Assembly (NCBI GenBank): GCA_002398365.1
Contig: DGYK01000004.1
Location: forward strand, 1,361 to 12,497
Origin: Flammeovirgaceae bacterium UBA5008
GTDB taxonomy: Bacteria > Bacteroidota > Bacteroidia > Cytophagales > Cyclobacteriaceae
Length of the DNA stretch: 11,137 nucleotides
Reading direction: 5' to 3'
Below, in pieces: positions 1 through 6,676 of this stretch; position 1 is the first letter of the stretch, and every line of letters starts with the position of its first letter. Made by a program: the position numbers and the translations under genes. The notes beneath the pieces are model-generated. The model had not been told where the DNA came from. It made no database searches and saw only the letters and a program-made list of their open reading frames with translations.

Positions 1-1991
1 GCCGCCAGATATGGCCAAATTTCCCAGCCAAAAGCATCAAATCCAATATTTGAAACAGCCAAAGCTTTACTAGCAGGGCCGACGTTGAATGCCCGTATGT
101 GCCACGAAATCAGGTTCGTCAGATTTCCATGATTAACGACAACCCCCTTTGGCTTGCCGGTAGAACCAGACGTGTAGATCACGTACACATGATCATCCAC
201 TCCAGGTGGTGTTAATTCTTCAGGAACCTGAATTTCTTCGCTTACTTTAAGGGCGTGCTCCAACATTATAGCCCGACCTCGCCATGCCGCTGGCACATTG
301 TCGGCCACAGTAGTGCTGGCTATTAAAAATGGACTACCGATGTCGTCCAGCATAAAACTTATTCGATCAGAGGGATAGTTGGGATCAACAGGAACGTAGG
401 CCGCGCCCAACCTGATGACGGCAAGCATCGCGGCCACAATCACCGGGGCCCGGTCGCAAAGGATCGCCACAGGCATACCGGAACTAATTCCAACTTTAAG
501 AAAACAACTTTGTAGTCTGCGAGCCTGCAAATCAAGTCCCTCGTAAGTCAACGTGTCTGATTCCCCGTAAACCGCACAGGCATGTGGAGCTCTTTCCAGT
601 TGCTCCATAAACATATCGATGACCGTTCTATAATTGCTTTCGATCTTAGCACCCTGGAAGTCGGAAAGAATTCTTGTCTGTTCATGCTCGTCTGCCATTT
701 CGATCTTGCCCACATTCTGTCTGGGTTCCTCGATAACAGAATTCAAAATATTGACGTAATGGGTGGTGAGTCGCTCAATCGTCTCCTTTGCAAAAAGAGA
801 TGTTCGGTATTCCAATTTTAACACCAATTCCGTTTTCGACAAAAACGCCGAACAACTTAAGTCAAACTTGACGAGATCTGGAGATAGGGTTTCTCGTGTA
901 AGCATAAGCCCCTTCAATGCCGTAGAGATGTCATCACCAAAAGGACTCTGATATTCGAGACCGAACGTGACGTGGAAAGGGGATCGATGTGACACTGTTG
1001 ACTGAAAAATTTCGCCTAATGAAACCGGTGAGTGCTTGAATACGCCTAAGACATTTTCCTTCACATTACTCATCACCTCCAAAAATGTCATCGCTTCCCT
1101 CACCTGTGTCTGAATCGGAAGTGTATCCACGAGAAATCCTACTACATTTTCTAGTCCGGCCCGCGTCCGGCTAGATATCGGCGTACCTAAACAAACTTCA
1201 TCTGGTCCAGAATACCGTCGAAGCATAGTTTTAAAACCAGAGAGAAGAAATATGAACGGTGTTGTGTCATGTTGCTTGCAGAAAGCTCGCAACTTTGCCG
1301 GGCTAATTCCGTTGACCGTGTGCATAAAAGTCTCTCCACGATGGTCCCCTGACTCGAGGCGTGGAGAATCAGATGGCAGAATAAAGGGAGTATGTTTCTG
1401 AAGCATTCTCCGCCAAAATGCCAAAGCCTCATCTGAGGTCACCGACTCGCGCTGTGCTTTAGCAAAATCATAAAAACGCTGATGCAGTTCAGGTAAATGA
1501 GTTTCTCGTCTCTCAACTATTGAATTGTAAATTTCAGCTAACTCCCGAGTAATAATACCGACAGACCAATTGTCAGAAGCGATGTGATGGACAGTGACGA
1601 CCAACAGATGTTCTTGTTCAGAAAGTTGGATAATTGACGCTCTCAAAGGATGATGCGCCGTCAGATCAAAGGGGGCATTGATTAACTCTCTAACAAAAGA
1701 ATGCGCGTCTACCAATTTTGTGACTGAGTGTTCAGAAAATATTTCTAGCTTCCACTCTTTACCGATTGGACGCAAGAGTAGTCTCCCATCTCGTTCTTCA
1801 ACAATAGAATCCAAAACTTCATGCCGATTGCAAATCGCCTGAAACGCTTTTTCAATTGCATTGACATCAAGGACGCCAAGAATTCTTAGGACATCAAATT
1901 GGTGGTAGTTGTCAGTGCCTACTTGACGATCCAACATCCACAAGGTTTCTTGACTAAACGTAAGCGGACAATACCTATTGAGGTCACTCAT
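1..1991 (-). CDS. Non-ribosomal peptide synthetase, N-terminal C-A part (cut by left edge)
   Basis: This is the first 663 codons of an NRPS, which builds peptides on carrier proteins without the ribosome. A condensation (C) domain spans residues about 8-440. It shows C1 (SQETLW, 14-19), C2 (RHEVL, 56-60), the catalytic C3 motif HHIASDN (135-141; His136 and Asp140 present), C5 (VGFLVDTLP, 284-292) and a C7-like SHRSPFHVTF (334-343). An adenylation (A) domain begins near 450 with A1 (LTYEGL, 481-486), A2 (GAAYVPVDPNYP, 529-540), A3 (YTSGSTGKPKG, 606-616) and A4 (FDAFGWEIW, 651-659). The rest of the A domain and the carrier protein lie outside the window. In A4 the first three substrate-pocket positions read Asp-Ala-Trp, a combination seen in domains that load hydrophobic or aromatic residues; the remaining positions are missing, so the substrate stays open. 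Opening with a C domain means the protein probably accepts an acyl or peptidyl chain from another protein. The ATG is the only one after an in-frame TGA about 45 bp upstream. The product is probably cytosolic. Confidence 0.95.
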   Translation of the reverse strand, partial: MSDLNRYCPLTFSQETLWMLDRQVGTDNYHQFDVLRILGVLDVNAIEKAFQAICNRHEVLDSIVEERDGRLLLRPIGKEWKLEIFSEHSVTKLVDAHSFVRELINAPFDLTAHHPLRASIIQLSEQEHLLVVTVHHIASDNWSVGIITRELAEIYNSIVERRETHLPELHQRFYDFAKAQRESVTSDEALAFWRRMLQKHTPFILPSDSPRLESGDHRGETFMHTVNGISPAKLRAFCKQHDTTPFIFLLSGFKTMLRRYSGPDEVCLGTPISSRTRAGLENVVGFLVDTLPIQTQVREAMTFLEVMSNVKENVLGVFKHSPVSLGEIFQSTVSHRSPFHVTFGLEYQSPFGDDISTALKGLMLTRETLSPDLVKFDLSCSAFLSKTELVLKLEYRTSLFAKETIERLTTHYVNILNSVIEEPRQNVGKIEMADEHEQTRILSDFQGAKIESNYRTVIDMFMEQLERAPHACAVYGESDTLTYEGLDLQARRLQSCFLKVGISSGMPVAILCDRAPVIVAAMLAVIRLGAAYVPVDPNYPSDRISFMLDDIGSPFLIASTTVADNVPAAWRGRAIMLEHALKVSEEIQVPEELTPPGVDDHVYVIYTSGSTGKPKGVVVNHGNLTNLISWHIRAFNVGPASKALAVSNIGFDAFGWEIWPYLA

Positions 1992-2230
1992 TATGGGAGC
2001 AGATTTACACTTTACCTTTATGATTAAGATAATTCAAAACACTGCAGAAAGGACAACTTGCAGCTGCCAAGCAGGATGAATAACTTGCAATTTTCAATTG
2101 GATTAATTATAAATTGAACTCATTAGTAATACAAGCCAAGCACAATCTATCGTAAATAGCTTTGTAAAGCAAGTCAACGGATTACTTTTTTTAATAACTT
2201 TGATAAGAGCAAAGAAATTTCATTAAGCCA
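1992..2230. other. Divergent intergenic region between the NRPS and the coiled-coil/GT9 pair
   Basis: This AT-rich 239-bp gap must hold the promoters for both divergent units. I see no open frame worth calling and no RNA gene. Towards the NRPS, TTG (complement of 2170-2172), a 20-nt spacer and TAGATTG (complement of 2143-2149) vaguely resemble the Bacteroidota TTTG/TAnnTTTG promoter but miss the consensus. If used, it would leave a leader of roughly 145 nt. No operator-like palindrome stands out. Confidence 0.5.
2195..2202 (+). promoter_or_regulatory. Candidate Bacteroidota -7 promoter element (TAACTTTG)
   Basis: TAACTTTG matches the Bacteroidota primary-sigma -7 consensus TAnnTTTG exactly. 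It lies 28 bp before the ATG of the 64-residue protein, which would give a leader of about 20 nt. There is no clear TTTG -33 element 19-21 bp upstream, so the call rests on one half-site and its position. Confidence 0.35.
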
Positions 2231-2425
2231 ATGAGAGACGTCAAAGATATTCGAGCACGCATAACGGAGGTAGAAATTAAATTGAATCATATTGATCAGC
2301 AGATAACCAAAGAGTTAGCTAAACCCTTTTTCGATCGCGCTGATCGCGTATGCCTTTTTCTGGATACTGAAAAAAAAACACACCTTATGATCCTGGATAC
2401 GTTAAAGTGGGTTCTCTATGAATAA
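2231..2425 (+). CDS. Small probably coiled-coil protein of unknown function (64 aa)
   Basis: I do not recognise a family. The protein is charged and probably mostly helical. Residues about 3-30 alternate hydrophobic and charged positions (for example IRARITEVEIKLNHIDQQI), which suggests a short coiled coil. It has no signal peptide or membrane segment, so it is probably cytosolic. The best evidence that it is real is position: it follows a good -7 promoter element, and its TAA (2423-2425) lies inside the start of the GT9 gene (ATG at 2418), an 8-nt overlap typical of translational coupling. Its role may be linked to that glycosyltransferase, for example as a partner or as a leader whose translation opens the GT9 start. 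A chance frame is possible but less likely given the overlap. Confidence 0.6.
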   Translation: MRDVKDIRARITEVEIKLNHIDQQITKELAKPFFDRADRVCLFLDTEKKTHLMILDTLKWVLYE

Positions 2426-3311
2426 AGTTAAAAGAATTCTTGTGATGCCTCCAGGGGGAATCGGAGACGCCTTGGTTTGTACGCCGGCATTTCGAGCGTT
2501 GAAGGAGCATTTTCCAGATGAAAAGATTATTTTGTATTGTTATTCGAAAGCTCACTTGCAAGTCTTCAATGACAATCCCCACATTGACTCATTGAGACAT
2601 TTGTCCATTGTTTCAATGATCCGGTACCCATTTCATCTTTTTGGTTATCTCTTTAAATCAAAATTAATCTCTTACACGGAATTGCATTTTCAGCACGTTC
2701 TTCTTTATCCCAACATAATCAACAAAAGCGTGAAGGAAGTTGTTAGTGATATTTTCTCCATTTCACTAACAAACAAAAATATTCAGGTTGTCGTGTCTAA
2801 AAGAGAGAATGAGAATGCAATTCGGCGACTACAACCCTATAAGAATGTGGTGCTGATGCACGTCCACTCCAGGTCGTCTTCCAATCACCATTGGCCTATT
2901 GAGAATTGGATTGAATTGGTTCGACAACTCCCAGAATACACATTCATACAAATCGGTCACAAAAATGAGAACCTTGTAATAGGTGCAATAGATTGGAGGT
3001 CGACGACGACGCTAAGGGAAGCCTTTGCGTTAATCAAGAATGCAAATAGTTTTGTAGGCGTCGATTCTAGTTTCTCTCATGCCACGAATGCTTTCTCGAC
3101 ACCAGGCGTTGTTCTCTTCGGCGACTCTAGCCCCGTGCATTGGGGGCATGATAATAATATAAACATTTACAAGAAGACGCCCTGCTCACCATGTTATTAT
3201 TATCTCTGGTATCACGACTGTGTGTATAACCATCAGTGTATGAACAATATTTCAGTCGAAGAAGTGAAGCAGGCGCTAGTTAGCCAAATGAGTCGATCCG
3301 CCGCTAGGTAG
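2418..3311 (+). CDS. GT9 (heptosyltransferase-family) glycosyltransferase
   Basis: This 297-residue protein belongs to glycosyltransferase family 9, which includes the LPS heptosyltransferases and transfers a sugar from a nucleotide donor at the cytoplasmic face of the inner membrane. The N-terminal Rossmann half starts with ILVMPPGGIGDALVCTP (7-23), the family's glycine-rich acceptor-side motif. The C-terminal half carries FVGVDSSFSH (212-221) and VVLFGDSSP (231-239), the conserved donor-binding segments. Four cysteines at 256, 259, 268 and 274 (CxxC-x8-C-x5-C) form a cluster near the end, found in a GT9 subgroup and possibly a metal site. The protein is somewhat shorter than typical heptosyltransferases (about 320-350). 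It overlaps the small protein upstream by 8 nt and converges with the PPTase gene. The actual sugar and acceptor cannot be told; heptose should not be assumed. Confidence 0.88.
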   Translation: MNKVKRILVMPPGGIGDALVCTPAFRALKEHFPDEKIILYCYSKAHLQVFNDNPHIDSLRHLSIVSMIRYPFHLFGYLFKSKLISYTELHFQHVLLYPNIINKSVKEVVSDIFSISLTNKNIQVVVSKRENENAIRRLQPYKNVVLMHVHSRSSSNHHWPIENWIELVRQLPEYTFIQIGHKNENLVIGAIDWRSTTTLREAFALIKNANSFVGVDSSFSHATNAFSTPGVVLFGDSSPVHWGHDNNINIYKKTPCSPCYYYLWYHDCVYNHQCMNNISVEEVKQALVSQMSRSAAR

Positions 3312-3345
3312 CATAGCAACTTTAACCCTGCTATTATTGACAACG

Positions 3346-4017
3346 CTATTTCTTATCCCCAGTCCTCCCAGCGAGCATCGACAATGTTAATGGATAATAA
3401 ATAAGGTTGTCAATGACTTGCTCAGTGGCAATATGACCGACATATCCTTCCGGAAAGCCCAGCGTTCGTAGATGCCATGTTCGTCCATGCACCTTACCCT
3501 GATTTCCTGATGCATAGACGTCGATTAAAGGTACAGTGAGGCCATGGCCATAAGCCTTCAGAATCGCTTCTTTTTTTGTCCATAAAGAATAGAATAAATC
3601 AAAGTCGTTTCCAGTTGAAAAGCTTTTGTATTCAGCCTCTTCAAAATACGGTCTGAAAATATTGAGATCTATTGGTGTGATTTTTTCTACATCAAGTCCC
3701 ACATCGCCGTTAACTGCAACGGCACATGCTGTCAAAAATTGAGAATGAGAAATGCTGAAATTTAAGCCGCTTTCCGGAATGACCGGTCGTTTAGCTTCCG
3801 TAAAAACCATCTCCTCAAAATTTGCTGCTCGATTGAGAATCGTTTTGAAAGCGTGGCTTACCAGTAAGCGGCCAATCAAAGTGTTTTGTGCATCTTTTCT
3901 CTGCCGGAATTTTAAAATGTGCGGCAATTGAGAATGATGCACTTTTGAAATTAGATCATTAAACTCACCATCTGAAAGTTCACGTTGAGACAAATTGAAA
4001 AAGAGATGGATAGCCAT
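3346..4017 (-). CDS. Sfp-type 4'-phosphopantetheinyl transferase
   Basis: The enzyme moves the 4'-phosphopantetheine arm from coenzyme A to the active serine of carrier proteins, turning apo-NRPS, PKS or ACP domains into working holo forms. At 223 residues it matches the Sfp type rather than the short AcpS type. Visible motifs are GRLLVSHAF (49-57), KRPVIPESGLNFSISHS (76-92, the substrate-contacting KP...SxSHS block), GLDVE (107-111, with Mg-binding Asp109 and Glu111), and the signature WTKKEAILKAYG (146-157, with Glu150 and Lys154). All key residues are present, so it should be active. It is the last gene of the minus-strand run, 52 bp after the repeat protein, and lies about 1.4 kb from the divergent end of the NRPS gene, its likely client. 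It is in a different transcription unit, so it could also serve other carrier proteins. Cytosolic. Confidence 0.95.
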   Translation of the reverse strand: MAIHLFFNLSQRELSDGEFNDLISKVHHSQLPHILKFRQRKDAQNTLIGRLLVSHAFKTILNRAANFEEMVFTEAKRPVIPESGLNFSISHSQFLTACAVAVNGDVGLDVEKITPIDLNIFRPYFEEAEYKSFSTGNDFDLFYSLWTKKEAILKAYGHGLTVPLIDVYASGNQGKVHGRTWHLRTLGFPEGYVGHIATEQVIDNLIYYPLTLSMLAGRTGDKK

Positions 4018-4069
4018 TAATTAATTTGACACTGATTCTAAGCAATACGTGACTTTAGCACTCGCTTTC

Positions 4070-5548
4070 TCAAAGTTGAATACCAATCTCATAACCTAGC
4101 CATAAACTATATGAAAGATCTCTGAAATTTCCTGAGGACATATCGAACCCTCTGATTTTATAATCGGAAACACTAACACCCCGATCGTATAAAAAATAAT
4201 TCAATGAAATAGACCCGAATACATACCTTTTCCCAAATCGTTTGCCAAAGTCAAAGTTTAATCGAGTGACGAGGTTAAATACGCGATCGAGTTCCATCGA
4301 CCTATTGACATGAATAAATTTCACTCCATAGTTAATCATCCGTCTTTTATTTGCCGATGATGGCATCATAGTTGACTTGTTATAGAGAACTTTCTGAAAG
4401 CCATAGCCAAATCCCCAAGTTTGGGTACTGGGATCAAATCCCAGTATCATAACATTTTCATTAAAGATTTGGTTATCGTCAGAGAAGGGCATTTCAGAAT
4501 CTATCACGCGGGAGCAATTCAGGCAATTGCCGGAGGCTCTCTCTAGGTTGATTGCAAATAAATCGCTGTGGTAGAACCGAATGTAAGTGCCTGACGAAGA
4601 GATATTAAGCAGTCCTACCGGCGTTCCGTTTCTCGCATCTTTTTCGTGCGGCGTTTCATTCGAAAAAAAATTAATTACACCAAATTGCTTGCCGCGAGAA
4701 GTCCCCCCAATATTGATTAGGCCGATTTGAGTGCCGTCCATTTTCCTGCAAAAATTGATGAGTCCAATTTGCACTCCTCTCTGAGGCGTCCGAGGGGTTG
4801 AATTTCGGCCTGTCATTTTTCCCGCGTTGTTTGTAGCCCCGATTTGAAAGCCAGTAAGCATACCGCCAGTCTTGTTGTAAATTAAAGATATCTGAAGAGC
4901 TGCCATTGATCCCTTGGTTACGTTGTACAAGGAGGCCAACTGTGCACCACGCCCTAATCCGCCAACTCGGTTGCCGACGCCAGCAATCTGAAGACCCTGA
5001 AAATTTCCGCCGATAAAATTCATGACACCCGAAAACTGTACTGCAGCGCAGGTGTCCTGCACATAGTTTAAAATGCCCGCCAATTGTAAACCACGAAAAG
5101 ATGCTTGAGATTTCTCTTTCTTCAGTTGACGAATCTCGTCGTCAGTTAAGTTCACATAGCTGTTTGCGCCAATGATATTTGCCAAGCCTGCGACTTGCAA
5201 GCCTGAGCTCTCGCGCAGGTTCAGGTTAGTGATAGGACTCAACTCCAATTTCCGGTTGCCAACCGAGAGCCCACCAAAGAGGTTAAGCGAGTAATCATTC
5301 ACAAACGAGCCGCTATTAATTCCATTAGTGCTAATTCCAGGAAAAATTGATAACTGAAATCTACTGTTGTAGCGGTGAACATACTTGCTTCGCTTTTTCA
5401 AGCGCGTATCCTGCCCTAGCAAGTCGGTTACCAGCAAGAAACCACACAAAGTAACCAACAATATTTGCTTCTCGACTCGCAGGGTTGTCTTTGCGAACGG
5501 TCGCTGGACATTTCTATTGACAAAAAATAAGAACCTCGCTCGCCGCAT
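4070..5548 (-). CDS. LA_2272-like surface repeat protein, probable outer-membrane protein
   Basis: This 492-residue protein is dominated by short repeats of the form G-h-Q-h-[AGS]-x-x-N (h hydrophobic) between residues 116 and 316, the pattern of the LA_2272-type surface repeat family. No enzymatic motif is seen. The N-terminus has an unusually long basic stretch (1-27), then a hydrophobic core ILLVTLCGFLLVTDLLG (29-45) and QD, which fits a signal peptide; no convincing lipobox is present. The C-terminal 120 residues alternate polar and hydrophobic residues in strand-like fashion and end in GYEIGIQL, suggesting an outer-membrane beta domain. Its ATG directly follows the TAA of the DUF5672 gene with no base between, so translation is probably coupled. 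A start further inside would suit a normal signal peptide better, but no ATG lies there. Function unknown; surface location is inferred. Confidence 0.8.
   Translation of the reverse strand: MRRARFLFFVNRNVQRPFAKTTLRVEKQILLVTLCGFLLVTDLLGQDTRLKKRSKYVHRYNSRFQLSIFPGISTNGINSGSFVNDYSLNLFGGLSVGNRKLELSPITNLNLRESSGLQVAGLANIIGANSYVNLTDDEIRQLKKEKSQASFRGLQLAGILNYVQDTCAAVQFSGVMNFIGGNFQGLQIAGVGNRVGGLGRGAQLASLYNVTKGSMAALQISLIYNKTGGMLTGFQIGATNNAGKMTGRNSTPRTPQRGVQIGLINFCRKMDGTQIGLINIGGTSRGKQFGVINFFSNETPHEKDARNGTPVGLLNISSSGTYIRFYHSDLFAINLERASGNCLNCSRVIDSEMPFSDDNQIFNENVMILGFDPSTQTWGFGYGFQKVLYNKSTMMPSSANKRRMINYGVKFIHVNRSMELDRVFNLVTRLNFDFGKRFGKRYVFGSISLNYFLYDRGVSVSDYKIRGFDMSSGNFRDLSYSLWLGYEIGIQL
4601..5203 (-). 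repeat. Protein-level repeat array, about eleven GxQxGxxN units
   Basis: Units start at residues 116 (GLQVAGLANIIG), 153 (GLQLAGILN), 169 (AVQFSGVMNFIGG), 185 (GLQIAGVGNRVGG), 201 (GAQLASLYN), 217 (ALQISLIYNKTGG), 233 (GFQIGATNN), 258 (GVQIGLINF), 272 (GTQIGLINIGG), 286 (GKQFGVINF) and 308 (GTPVGLLNI). Spacing is 14-16 residues except for insertions after units 1, 7 and 10. DNA identity between units is low, so the array is old and not a recent tandem expansion. The regular Q and N ladder suggests a stacked beta structure. Confidence 0.8.
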
Positions 5549-6613
5549 TTACATAATCTGATCCACCGATCCGACAAAAGGGTTTTTTAATTCAGGAATA
5601 TCACGATTCATCAATTCTGAAATCATAACAACCTCCTTTGGTGCAAGCTTCCTTTCAAAAAAGTCAATTCTTGAAATTGAGTATTGAAAACGCTTGGCCC
5701 TTATCAGACCGGAACTGTCATCGAAGGCAAACATGAGCAACTCGTTGTCGTCGTCAGAAAAATAAGTGGTTTCATCTACCGGATAGAATGATTTCCTACC
5801 AGAAACCGCCCCCTCGGTTACGTCTAATCGGCGCGCCCCATCTTCGGCAACACAAATGTTACTTTCAAACTTGTGTCCGTGATACACACCGGACAGAATA
5901 CGGAACGCCTCTGGGATAATCTCGACGTTGAGCCTGCTCTTGGTTTTCTGTAGGAAATAGCTAATAAAACTGGAGTCGGTCAGCGCATTTGCATATTCAG
6001 AAATGCTCCAGTTGTTCAAATTGGTTGAATAAGAATGAAAGCCAAACTGGCCGTTCCATTTCAGTCCATGTTTTGCATTCGCCTCGAAACTGAATTTGGC
6101 AGCCAATTCGGTGGAAGGAAAGCGAATCCCCTTTGACTCGAGATAGGGCCGATATTTAATTCCAATAATACCATCTTCAGGATGGAAATCATCGATAAAA
6201 GCATCCTTTGCCAACAATTCCATAAGTTTCCTACTACGGAAACTGAAGCCCCCATTTCCAACGTCCAGGTGATCGGAAGGCCAGGGTGCTCCGATGTAGT
6301 CATAGTTCATAAAATTCATGTCCCATGCCTCTGGATTCAGGACATAGCCGTCATATTGTATCAACAAAATAAAGTCAGTGTCGATGTACCGATAGAGATC
6401 TTTAATGATGAATTTGGCACATTCCTCTAGGGAAGCCAGATGCTCAATTTTAATTACGTCTTTGTCATCGGATGGCAACGATGATAAAAGCTTGACAGCG
6501 CCAAAATTGATCCGCTTAGTACAAATTTTGGATACATCTATCAGCCTATTGATGTCTACACAATCGATACCCAATAGCGTGACGTTTTCTAAATTGATGA
6601 CCATAGGTTTCAA
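5549..6613 (-). CDS. DUF5672 family protein, putative glycosyltransferase-like
   Basis: Residues about 8-200 match the DUF5672 pattern: VTLLGIDCVD (11-20), INFGAVKLL (35-43), DTDFILLIQYDGYVLNPEAW (78-97), YDYIGAPWP (104-112), VGNGGFSFRSRKL (118-130), HPEDGIIG (144-151) and FGFHS (190-194). The domain resembles GT-A-type glycosyltransferases, with QYDG in the place of a DxD motif, but no reaction is established, so sugar transfer is an inference. The remaining 150 residues (about 205-354) are not part of the usual short domain and I do not recognise them. No signal peptide, so probably cytosolic. The gene lies 63 bp after the permease, and its stop touches the start of the surface repeat protein, which suggests the two products act together, for instance with the repeat protein as the modified partner. 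A second ATG at codon 4 is an alternative start. Confidence 0.85.
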   Translation of the reverse strand: MKPMVINLENVTLLGIDCVDINRLIDVSKICTKRINFGAVKLLSSLPSDDKDVIKIEHLASLEECAKFIIKDLYRYIDTDFILLIQYDGYVLNPEAWDMNFMNYDYIGAPWPSDHLDVGNGGFSFRSRKLMELLAKDAFIDDFHPEDGIIGIKYRPYLESKGIRFPSTELAAKFSFEANAKHGLKWNGQFGFHSYSTNLNNWSISEYANALTDSSFISYFLQKTKSRLNVEIIPEAFRILSGVYHGHKFESNICVAEDGARRLDVTEGAVSGRKSFYPVDETTYFSDDDNELLMFAFDDSSGLIRAKRFQYSISRIDFFERKLAPKEVVMISELMNRDIPELKNPFVGSVDQIM

Positions 6614-6676
6614 TCAATTAATAATTCCATTTGAGTTTGAAAATTTCCAAGAAGGCTCGATTCATTAATTTAAGTT

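Noticed and set aside
1187..1432. 81-codon minus-strand frame inside the NRPS region
   Set aside because: It overlaps the condensation domain in another frame and has no recognisable motif.
3313..3334. Stem ATAGCA/TGCTAT between the convergent GT9 and PPTase genes as a terminator
   Set aside because: Only six weak pairs, a 10-nt loop and no uridine tract on either strand; too weak to call.
4601..5203. Recent tandem DNA repeat or CRISPR-like array
   Set aside because: The periodicity is at protein level; the DNA of the units has diverged and there are no identical repeats with spacers.
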